Source: Plasmodium brasilianum (taxonomy: Eukaryota; Apicomplexa; Aconoidasida; Haemosporida; Plasmodiidae). Taken from it: DNA of 64,000 nt. A program made the translations under genes and the position numbers. The stretch lies in NCBI RefSeq assembly GCF_023973825.1, contig NC_090120.1:1640501-1704500 (forward strand), in the 5' to 3' direction. The notes beneath the pieces were generated by a model. It was given only the letters and a program-made list of their open reading frames with translations, made no database searches and was not told the DNA's origin. Shown piece by piece: positions 55,636 to 64,000 of the stretch (its first letter is position 1; every line of letters starts with the position of its first letter).

Positions 55636-58600
55636 TTAAATATCAATATTTATGGTCTCAAAGTAGTCCCTTTGATCGTCCTCAGTGTTACTCACATAAG
55701 TATTTACATTGTCCAAAAGAATTTCCCAATCCTTTTTATTTTTTATTTTAACCATCTTAATGATGTCTTTAATGAGTAACCATTGATATGCTGTAATTTC
55801 GCTTTTCTTTTCATTCACAACATGGTATAAGTTGTCAAAATACGAATCAATTTTTCTCTTATCAAAAGCGTTAATGAATGAAAAAGAATGAAATAAATGT
55901 AATAATGAATTAATGGATGTACATAATGGTGTATGCTTTTTTTCGTTTTCTATTTTCTCTTGTTGATCATTTTTTTTTTCATTTACAAAGTCAGAATATT
56001 CTTGATCAGAAGTTAAATTTTCTAAACTACTTACATTAACAGTGTTCGGGTCATTTCCTAAAAATAGCTCATTTAATTTTTTAACATCTTTTTCACTGTC
56101 ATCTGACTGGTAATTAAAAACAAATGTTTCTATCTTGTTTTTTGATTTGCCTGCCATATCATTTTTATTCTCGTCATCCCGACGATTCAAATGTTCAAGA
56201 AACGAATGTGCATCAAAGTTAATCATTTTTTCCCTTAAAAATAAAATTATCTTGTTCAAATAATGTAAATAAACTTTTTGAAAATCTCTTTCATCCAATT
56301 TTAATTTGTCACTTTTGATAAGTAATTGCTTCAGTTCATCCCCCCCTGCACTGATTAGTAGCTGTTTCATTTTGTCACTACTAATGGCTAGTTGTATGTT
56401 ATTGTTTTCCTGACATTCGGAAATACCAACTTTCTCAGCATCTTCTTTCCCTGATTTACTTCGTTCATATCTTTCCCCCTCATATGGGTTATTTATCGAG
56501 GTTGTATAATACATATAATCTGCAAGTTCGTCAATGGTTATGTTTGCAAAATTATGAGAATAGTACAGTATATAATAAAGAAGTATATCTTGGTCAAATA
56601 TTTTCATTTCAGCTAAATTTTTCATTATGAAATTAAAATTTGTAAATTTTTTTTCCTGACCTGTTAATAATATTTCACTGTTGCTTTGTTGTTCATTAAT
56701 TGTGGTTATGATGCCGTCATTTAATATATTTTTTAATGCAAGAAACAAAAAATTTATTACAGTTTTGTCATAAATATTACTATTATTGAGTGATAAAAGG
56801 AGCATATTTACGTCAATTAAATTGAACGTGTTATAATCCCTTTTTAAAATATGTGTCTTCATTTTGGAAAAACTTTTATTTAGTAAATTTAATTTTGATA
56901 AAGAATAGGAAAAAAAAGAAATTTCCTGATTTGTTAAGGCACTAATATTTTGAAATAAAAAATGAAGAACATATTTTAAATACTCCAAATATTTTTTTTT
57001 GTTGTAATTAAAAAATAACAACAACTGCATGGCTTGTTTTATATTTAAATCTTGAAATTTCTTTCCTTCAAAATTTATGTCCACAGAGTAATAATTATTT
57101 TTGTTTAAACACCATAAAAATAAGCTAATATTTCGTATATCAAGACTGGTCGAGTAAAATAGCAGCTTATCTTTCACAATATTGAAGGTGTTATTTCTTC
57201 TTTTCTGCTTTGCCATTCCCCATAATATATTCATAAGACTTTGTACACTAAACTTATTTATTTTTTTGTTTATTTCCTGTTCAATTAATTCAAAAAAGGA
57301 TTGGTCATTATAATTTATTAACGACAAGGAGTAATAAATATTCGAAATGTCCTGACATGTTAAGGTAATTATATATTTTTCCAAAAAGTATAGAAGTTTT
57401 TTATACACTTTCAAATTATTGTATGAACATTTTGCCAAACTCCACAAAATGGCACATAAACTTTTTGTGTTTAATTTTTTTAATATACCATAATTTATAT
57501 ATTTAACAATGTATTTTAAAATGCTCTTAAACTGTTCTTTATATTTCTCTTCTTTATGAATATTTAATTTTACCAAAGTCCACAAGAGCCATGTTTTATC
57601 CACAACTCTGTAAATTTCTTTTCTTTCCAAGAAATTTTTAATATCAGTTATTATGTTTTCAAAATTATTGTTATGTATAACATTTTTTAAAAAATTATTT
57701 TTTAATTTTTCATTATCTTTTTCAAAATTATAAATACGCACAAGTTGTTTTAAAATATAAAAACACACAACGATATTTGATAAGTGTCTTTTATTTTTAT
57801 ACAAATTTAGCAAATCTGTGTATACATAATTTTTCTCAATTTCTTTTACAACAGTATGGCAAAAAGAGCTATGTGTGTTTTTTCTTTTCTTGTCCCCCTT
57901 TATGTAGTCTTCTCGTAGGCGAACTATTTCAGACAATGGGTCAAATAGGTCCATTTGGTCATTTCTTTCACGTTTCGCTCCTTCTTCCTGTTTCACCCCT
58001 TTTTGCTTCTCCCCTTCTTCTTGTTTCACCCCTTTTTGCTTCTCCCCTTCTTCTTGTTTCACCCCTTTTTGCTTCTCCCCTTCTTCCTGTTTCACCCCTT
58101 CTTGTTTCTCCCCTTCTTCTTGTTTCTCCCCTTCTTGTTTCTCCCCTTCTTGTTTCTCCCCTTCTTGTTTCTCCCCTTCTTGGTTCACCCATTCTTTTTG
58201 TTTCTCCCCATCCACTTTTTCTTCCTCTGTATTTTCATACAGCTGGACTGCCGAATTGTATGTCCCCTCTTCGCTCATATCTGTGCAGTTTGTCTTATCA
58301 TCATCTCCTCTGCTTTTTTCCTCCGCATTGATATCATATTGTGTTTCCACGATATCATCATATTTTGCTGTCATTTCTCCATCAAAATTCTCTGATAACA
58401 TTTCGCCAAAATTTTCCATCAATTTAGTGCCAACATTTTGCCCCAATTTATCGCCCAAATTTTCTGTCAATTTTTTGCGAATTCTCCGGACGAACTGCCC
58501 GTCCACGGAATTCTTATCAAGCAGTTCGTTTTCATCAAACGGATCTCCGGCTTCACTACTCAAATCATCTAAGTTGTTCTTATCTCCACTTAACAACTGT

Positions 58601-59181
58601 TCGTCTAACTCTTTGAAACGAGTCTTAATGTCCTGCACAGATTGAACATCATCAGTAAGGTTGTTTTCCTTTTTATCATAAAAATTATCATAATTATGAA
58701 AAAAGGAATGCTTCAATTTTTTAATTTCAATATCTTTTATATTAAACCAATAACTTTTTCCAAATTTGTTTAAAATACTTTTGGGGTATTTATAAGATTC
58801 ATCCCTATTTATTACTACTAATATTTCATATTCATCTTTTACTGTTTTTTTTAGATCTAGTATAACCCCGCAACAATCTTTAAAAGACCCAGTTTTAACT
58901 TTTACATGCCCACCAACAAGCATATATATGTCTTTTATATTTTCAACATATAAAATGCTTCTCTTAACCCTGCCCTTACGTGTACTTTTGATTAACATCC
59001 CATTATTTAAAATAAAATGTAAGCTCTTTTTTTTATCTTCATTCTTTTTAATGTCATAATAATGGCCAAGTGTATTATTACTACTTGTAAATCTTTTCAC
59101 TTTTTTCGTGTAAAATAGATTATTTAATATTAAAATGAAATATATAACTACATAAAAGTTTGGAAGGTGAAAGGCATTCAT
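55636..59181 (-). CDS. KOW-motif plus helical-repeat protein with apicoplast-type leader, 1181 residues
   Basis: Single exon. I use ATG 59181 (MNAFHLPNFYVVIYFILILN). Residues about 8-28 are a signal peptide followed by a basic stretch (YTKKVKRFTSSNN), the bipartite pattern of apicoplast targeting. Residues about 85-110 (VGGHVKVKTGSFKDCCGVIL) fit a KOW motif as in NusG and ribosomal protein L24. Residues about 327-405 are Lys/Gln/Glu/Gly repeats. Residues about 470-760 contain repeated helical pairs with LCAILWSLAKCSYNN, NIYYSLSLINYND and LMNILWGMAKQKR, close to the heptatricopeptide-type repeats of RAP proteins that bind organellar RNA. No C-terminal RAP domain is seen. A role in apicoplast transcription, rRNA or ribosome maturation is the inference. 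Confidence 0.85.
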   Translation of the reverse strand: MNAFHLPNFYVVIYFILILNNLFYTKKVKRFTSSNNTLGHYYDIKKNEDKKKSLHFILNNGMLIKSTRKGRVKRSILYVENIKDIYMLVGGHVKVKTGSFKDCCGVILDLKKTVKDEYEILVVINRDESYKYPKSILNKFGKSYWFNIKDIEIKKLKHSFFHNYDNFYDKKENNLTDDVQSVQDIKTRFKELDEQLLSGDKNNLDDLSSEAGDPFDENELLDKNSVDGQFVRRIRKKLTENLGDKLGQNVGTKLMENFGEMLSENFDGEMTAKYDDIVETQYDINAEEKSRGDDDKTNCTDMSEEGTYNSAVQLYENTEEEKVDGEKQKEWVNQEGEKQEGEKQEGEKQEGEKQEEGEKQEGVKQEEGEKQKGVKQEEGEKQKGVKQEEGEKQKGVKQEEGAKRERNDQMDLFDPLSEIVRLREDYIKGDKKRKNTHSSFCHTVVKEIEKNYVYTDLLNLYKNKRHLSNIVVCFYILKQLVRIYNFEKDNEKLKNNFLKNVIHNNNFENIITDIKNFLERKEIYRVVDKTWLLWTLVKLNIHKEEKYKEQFKSILKYIVKYINYGILKKLNTKSLCAILWSLAKCSYNNLKVYKKLLYFLEKYIITLTCQDISNIYYSLSLINYNDQSFFELIEQEINKKINKFSVQSLMNILWGMAKQKRRNNTFNIVKDKLLFYSTSLDIRNISLFLWCLNKNNYYSVDINFEGKKFQDLNIKQAMQLLLFFNYNKKKYLEYLKYVLHFLFQNISALTNQEISFFSYSLSKLNLLNKSFSKMKTHILKRDYNTFNLIDVNMLLLSLNNSNIYDKTVINFLFLALKNILNDGIITTINEQQSNSEILLTGQEKKFTNFNFIMKNLAEMKIFDQDILLYYILYYSHNFANITIDELADYMYYTTSINNPYEGERYERSKSGKEDAEKVGISECQENNNIQLAISSDKMKQLLISAGGDELKQLLIKSDKLKLDERDFQKVYLHYLNKIILFLREKMINFDAHSFLEHLNRRDDENKNDMAGKSKNKIETFVFNYQSDDSEKDVKKLNELFLGNDPNTVNVSSLENLTSDQEYSDFVNEKKNDQQEKIENEKKHTPLCTSINSLLHLFHSFSFINAFDKRKIDSYFDNLYHVVNEKKSEITAYQWLLIKDIIKMVKIKNKKDWEILLDNVNTYVSNTEDDQRDYFETINIDI
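57966..58200. repeat. In-frame coding repeat of the KOW/helical-repeat gene
   Basis: On the minus strand this encodes about 80 residues built from GEKQEE, GVKQ and EGEKQ units, in two unit sizes (15-bp and 30-bp). The unit lengths are multiples of 3, so copy number can change without frameshift. Confidence 0.9.
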
Positions 59182-59924
59182 ATCATAAATAACAGGGCAC
59201 ACTGTTTTGCTTTTTAAAAAAAATATATATATGTTAAGCTTTAAGTTTTTTGTGTATTACATTTCTCAAACTTTTGTACGCAGAGTATTATCTCGTGAAA
59301 GCTTTTTTTTTTTTTTTTTTTTTTTTACCATTTTGGTACACGCTTATGTAAGTATATAAGTATATACACATATAAACGTTTATATGAATGTTTTTTTATA
59401 CTTGCATGCATATATTTTATGTATATTTACATATTCCCTCCCCCTCTTGCCTTTGGCATATTTTATTAAAACCCCTTGGTCATTTTAACCTCTTCTATAA
59501 TTTTATTGCCTCGTTGTATAGCTGCGTTATCACATTGCATTAATTTTCTTCACTTGATTTTATTACATTATTTTACCTCTCCTTTTTTTTTTTTTTTTTT
59601 TTTTTTCAATTTCACCATTCGAGAGGAGATGGGTAAAACAGTTTGAACGAAAAACGCATTATCTTTATTAAAAGGTTAAAAAAAAATATATATATATATA
59701 TATACATATATATGAATAAAATGAGGAGAAAATAAAGAGAAAAAAAAAATAACAACAAAACGAGGAAAAAATATAAAAGAAATAAGAAAAACTATCAAGC
59801 GCTAAAGCAAAGGTGCAACCAAAAGATACTACTATTAAGTGGTAATATATATACATATGTACAATATGAGGCACGCACAAATCCAGCATATGTATACATA
59901 TATGGGGGACGGCTCGCAAAATGC
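59182..59924. other. Spacer between the KOW gene and the DRC3 gene (same strand)
   Basis: Upstream of the KOW gene and downstream of DRC3. It contains poly(T) at 59307-59326 and 59585-59606, (TA)n at 59686-59712 and A-rich sequence. A minus-strand frame at 59668-59919 is Tyr/Phe/Ile-rich noise. No gene supported. Confidence 0.65.
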
Positions 59925-62887
59925 TTATTTAACACGTAAAGTGCTTAAGTAGGAGTAAAACAAATCGTTAAAGGTATCCACAATTTTTCCTATTTCTGTT
60001 ATTCTATCTCTAGACTTTAAAAATAAATATTTTTTTTTTTCTTCAATTAAAAAAGTATACGATTTGTTGTAACTGCTTGAAATAAAGTCTTCCAGATTGT
60101 TCAGTATGTTAGACCGGTTTCCTTTGTACGAGTAGTACTCGTTTATTTCGTCTTCGCTGAAAAGGCAGTTTGGAAAACATACGATCAAGTGTAACTATAT
60201 TATGTACACAGGACAGTAACTCAAGGATGCATTTTTTTTTTTTTTTTTTTTAATATTTCGTCTGTTTTAGCACAGTAACATAATACTTCTAACAGTGTGT
60301 ACATATTTTGTGTGGACACTTGAAAAAAAAATGAACAAAATTCTATGCAACAATTCGAAAAATTGATACCTCAAAACGACAGACGGATGCTCGTTGTTCT
60401 TCACCTCTGTAAAAAAATTAACAATTGAGGAGCTGAAGCTTTCCTCTAGCTCTTCTAATTTTTTGAAATAATCCGAAATATGATCATTTATAACTTTAAT
60501 AATTTTTGAAATGTCAATTTTGAAATTTTCAATGAAGTTGTTAAGAGAAACTATGTTCATTAATTCTTCATTTATTAACTTATCACGAAAAAGAAAATTT
60601 TGTTCTATATTGTCTTCAATATATGTTTTTATTAATATGTATTTGTCCTCATCAATCAGAAGAGCATCTTTTTCTTTTTCCCTTTGCTTTTCATCTGAAA
60701 GAAATAATGACTTATCGGATGGTTCGTTTTTATCACTTTCATTGATCATCTCCTTATCCTCATAAATATTTAAATGAAAATTTTTTGAAATGTTTTGAAG
60801 CTTTTCTACAATTGTATCGTTTAATGTTTTGTTTTTATTTGACTCTGCCTTTTCTTTGTAGAACTCGGGGCATTTTTTGAGCTCCATGTTTTTTAAGCCT
60901 ATAGAAGAGGAGAGGGGAGGGGGAAATGCCAGTGAACACGTAGAAGGGATGGAATGAATGCAAATGTAAATGTAAATACAAATACAAATACAAATACAAA
61001 TACAAATACAAATACAAATACAAATACAAATACAAATACAAATACAAATACAAATACAAATACAAATACAAATACAAATACAAATACAAATACAAATACA
61101 AATACAAATACAAATACAAATACAAATACAAATACAAATACAAATACAAATACAAATACAAATACAAATACAAATACAAATGTGAATAGAGACGCATGCT
61201 GAACAAGGTATGCATGAAAAGGTAAAAGTAACTGCATATATACGCATATACATGTGTGTTACAAATGCTGTATTTCCCCAAGAGGGCATATTTATACTCG
61301 TATATAACCTTGCTTGCAATTTAAAAAGCTTAGTAGGGAATGTATGACCTTTTTTGCTCTCTTTCTTAATGTGTTGTACTCTTTAACGTTATTTAGCATA
61401 TATGCTGAAATGAAATTTTCGACATCATCCTCGAAGATTTCGGAGCATTTCTTTCGTTCCTCGTTCAGTAGGAGTACTTGGTCTCTGTGTGGAGCAGAAA
61501 GCGGGGGGAAAGGAGCGCGATACACATTGTAGTGGATTGTGGAGAGGGTACATAAATAATGCGCTTATGCATAGATAGACACAGGTGCACATTGCACATT
61601 GTACACTACACGCATGCATCGAAAGGGTACGTACATAACTGTTGAGCTAATTTTGTGAAGATCCTCCAAAAAGATTTGTTTAATCTGAGGGTAGTAATAT
61701 ATTTTACTCAGAACAACTGGCTCCTTTGTATCCTCAAATAGGGATTTGGCCAATATTGTAATATCATATAAAAATGCTTCAAGTATTTTTTTTTCATAAA
61801 TTTCCTTATTATCTATAGCACTGTTTAAGGAACAGAATTCAAATTCATTGTTCCTTGTCGCACACATCGTAGTAGTATTAACATGTGTTTGATCTTTTTT
61901 TTTTTTATAGCTAGCTAATATTTCATTGTTAAAATATTTAATACTTTTTAATTTACACTTAACTTCATTTGTTACATTATTTATATTATTTACAATATCT
62001 ACATTATCTACATTACATATAGGATTATCTTCTAAATTTAAGAATTTTAATTCTTTTAAACATCTTAAATATATTATGTTTTCTATATCTTCAATATAAT
62101 TTTTACTTAATATTAATATTTTTAATTTTTTATTGTTATTTAAATTTTCTATTTTTTTTATTCTGTTATTATGTAAGTTAAGCTCTTCTAAGTTTTTTAA
62201 ATTTTTTAAATTTTTTATTTCTTTTATTTTATTATTTGATACACTCAATATTTTTAGGTTCACTAGCTCGTCTAGATTTTCGAGTTCTTCTATAAGATTG
62301 TTGTCCAAGTGCAGTTCTTCGAGACCTGCGCAGGGGGAAGCGTGGGCACACAAGTACGTTATGTACATGGTACACATTTGCACTTACACATTTGAAATTT
62401 GCACATTTGCACTTACACATTTGAAATTTGAACATTTGCACATTTACACACCACATACATATATACACTTTAGCAAGTGCCTGTGCGTACACCTATGCGG
62501 CATTTTCACTCCCATATGCTAATATGTAATATTTCAAATCCATTAAGGAAAATTAATATTTATCTGCTTACTCTTAAAAAGGTTCATGTTCTGTATTATT
62601 AATATTTTTCTATTTTCCAAGGATAAAATTTTGGTATGAATTAATTTGTCGGTACTATCCTCTCCTTTGGCAGAATTATATTTATTTATTTCATTAATTA
62701 GAATACTTTCATTTATTATATTTGTGCGTATTCTTTTATAGTCCTCCTCAGGTATTATATCTTCAAATGTACTGTCGTTTACATCCTCCTTCTTCTCATT
62801 TTGTTGATCATACTCCTCGTTGTAGTTAATATCATCTGTGTAATTCTGGCGTTCGTCTTTTTTATTGTTTTCTTTTTCCTCATTCAT
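59925..62887 (-). CDS. DRC3: Dynein regulatory complex subunit 3 (DRC3/LRRC48) orthologue
   Basis: Five minus-strand exons: 62887-62572, 62325-61635, 61484-61309, 60898-60370 and 60156-59925. Phases 1, 2, 1, 2 all agree, giving 647 residues (human protein 523). The first exon ends LIIQNMNLFK and joins SLEELHLDNNLIEELENL, starting a run of leucine-rich repeats (about 106-215): LKILSVSNNKIKEI, LEELNLHNNRIKKIENL, LKILILSKNYIEDIENI and LKFLNLEDNPICNVDN. The NIIYLR...L-x-x-L-N-L-x-D-N-P order is the LRRC48 signature. A charged coiled-coil C-terminal half follows. DRC3 belongs to the nexin-dynein regulatory complex of axonemes, so this should act in male gamete motility. Intron 3 holds a hexamer microsatellite. 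The N-terminal 60 residues are acidic and species-specific. Confidence 0.88.
60964..61184. repeat. (CAAATA)n microsatellite in intron 3 of DRC3, about 36 copies
   Basis: Near-perfect CAAATA (ACAAAT) units for over 200 bp within intron 60899-61308. It codes for (NT)n, (CI)n, (LY)n and (FV)n in the open frames, which are not proteins. Confidence 0.96.
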
Positions 62888-64000
62888 TTCTTCTTTATAA
62901 ATCTGTTTAGCATTTTTGGAATGTTATTCTTCTTCGCTTTTTTTTTTTTTTTTTTTTTTTTTTCTTCTATTTATATAATTGTAATATGGGAATGTATTCA
63001 AAAAAGGCTTTTCACTATTCTTCAGACGTGTGTAATAATAGCGATCAATATAAGAACATAATTTTTGCGCATTTCTGCTTTTCTTCAAATATAATACAAT
63101 GCAGTTTAGTGTAGTGTACATAATTTTAATCATCGAAATGTCTTGATTTTTCAGAAAAAAAAAAAAAAAATACATATGTATACATATACGAACACATACG
63201 TACACATATACATACATGTGCTAGTATCATTTAAGACAATAACGTTGAAAGAGAGGGGAAGAGATGGGAAGGGAAAAAAAAAAAAAAAAAATAATAAAAT
63301 AAAAAAGTTTTGCGAACGTACTAATAATTATCAAAAACTTAAAAAATACTCTATATATGTTCTAATAAATAAAAGGAATTAACATTTTATCCTTTCCTTT
63401 TTAAAAATTATAAAAAACTCATTTCCATTCTTCACAACAAGAATAATATTATATTCCCCCAAAATAATTATGAAATACTATTTTTGTAGAGGGCTTTATA
63501 TAATTCTTTAATCATAACAGTGATAGCGAAATAATGCGCTTTACTTTTCCCCTTTGCTTTAGCGCATGCCCATTTATGATTTATTTATTTATTTTTTTTT
63601 TTTTTTAAATATAGATATAGAAAGGTTTAGAAAAAAATGAAAATTTTCACTTAAGCGCTTTTTCTAATGAATCTTTGTTATTAGATCAAATGGGGGTACA
63701 TTTTTTTTTTTTTTTTTCAAAGCTATCAAAGTTGTGAGACCTGGAGATATTTCCCTCAAACCAATTATCGTGCAAAAAAGAAATAAATATATAGAACAAA
63801 ATTGATAAATTAATGAATAAACAAATGAATAAACAAATGAATAAACAAATGAATAAACAAATGAATAAACAAATGAATAAACAAATGAATAAACAAATGA
63901 ATGAAACAAATGAATGAAACAAATGAATGAAACAAATGAATGAAACAAATGAATGAAACAAAATAAAGCAAAATATTGGGTCTATAGGGGGAGGAGCGTA
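62888..64000. other. Right-end spacer, with possible exons of a gene that leaves the window
   Basis: Poly(T) at 62938-62963, poly(A) at 63156-63171 and 63276-63291, and poly(T) at 63591-63606 and 63702-63717. Around 63610-63680 a plus-strand frame (ENFHLSAFSNESLLLDQMG) ends at a GTACAT donor, and after the poly(T) tract another frame reads VVRPGDISLKPIIVQKRNK. The two do not join in phase, so no gene is claimed. Confidence 0.45.
63796..63962. repeat. 12-bp AAACAAATGAAT minisatellite at the right edge
   Basis: About eight AAACAAATGAAT units followed by about five 13-bp GAAACAAATGAAT-type units (the inserted G changes the frame). Both strands give Phe/Ile/Cys or Asn/Lys frames that are artefacts. 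Confidence 0.9.

Noticed and set aside
60835..61319. Long (LY)n, (FV)n, (CI)n and (NT)n open frames
   Set aside because: They come from the CAAATA hexamer array inside DRC3 intron 3.

Overview
The window is AT-rich eukaryotic DNA that reads as a Plasmodium nuclear chromosome. Genes have short exons and small introns with GTAAGT-, GTATAT- or GTAAAA-like donors and T-rich acceptors. Proteins are Lys/Asn-rich with low-complexity inserts. Intergenic DNA is full of poly(A)/poly(T) runs, (TA)n and minisatellites. The gene for the rhoptry protein RhopH2 is present with its full multi-exon structure. From memory, guanylate kinase, TAF7 and RhopH2 lie in this order on P. falciparum chromosome 9, so the window looks syntenic with that region. 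The composition looks less AT-extreme than P. falciparum; a species such as P. malariae or P. ovale is possible, but the species cannot be fixed from the sequence.

Layout. 1-4.6 kb: the last exon of an upstream gene (+), a small membrane protein (-) and repeat-rich spacer. 4.6-8.8 kb: a 1396-residue protein (-) with a mitochondrion-like N-terminus. 9.9-15.8 kb: a divergent protein kinase, guanylate kinase and two candidate small spliced genes. 15.8-25.8 kb: TAF7 (2 exons), a twin-CX9C protein (6 exons) and a two-RRM, ALY/REF-like RNA-binding protein (6 exons). 28-30.6 kb: an Arg/Ser-repeat protein. 32.3-39.2 kb: RhopH2 (10 exons). 39.7-49 kb, minus strand: a SPEF1-like CH-domain protein, an N-myristoylation-motif EF-hand-like protein, a possible small membrane protein, a CRYZL1-like (MDR superfamily) protein and a COX16-like assembly factor. 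50.6-55 kb, plus strand: a signal-peptide membrane protein (5 exons) and a PLOD-type glycosyltransferase. 55.6-62.9 kb, minus strand: a KOW-plus-helical-repeat protein with an apicoplast-type leader and a DRC3/LRRC48 orthologue (5 exons).

The genes form functional themes rather than operons. RhopH2 belongs to the invasion and nutrient-channel machinery. SPEF1 and DRC3, and possibly the myristoylated EF-hand-like protein, point to the axoneme of the male gamete. COX16, the twin-CX9C protein and perhaps the 1396-residue protein point to mitochondrial biogenesis. The KOW/repeat protein and perhaps the 5-exon signal-peptide protein point to the apicoplast. TAF7 and the ALY-like protein act in transcription and mRNA export. 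No CRISPR, insertion sequence, rRNA or tRNA was recognised. All exon structures were built by hand from splice signals and reading phase and have not been checked against transcripts.
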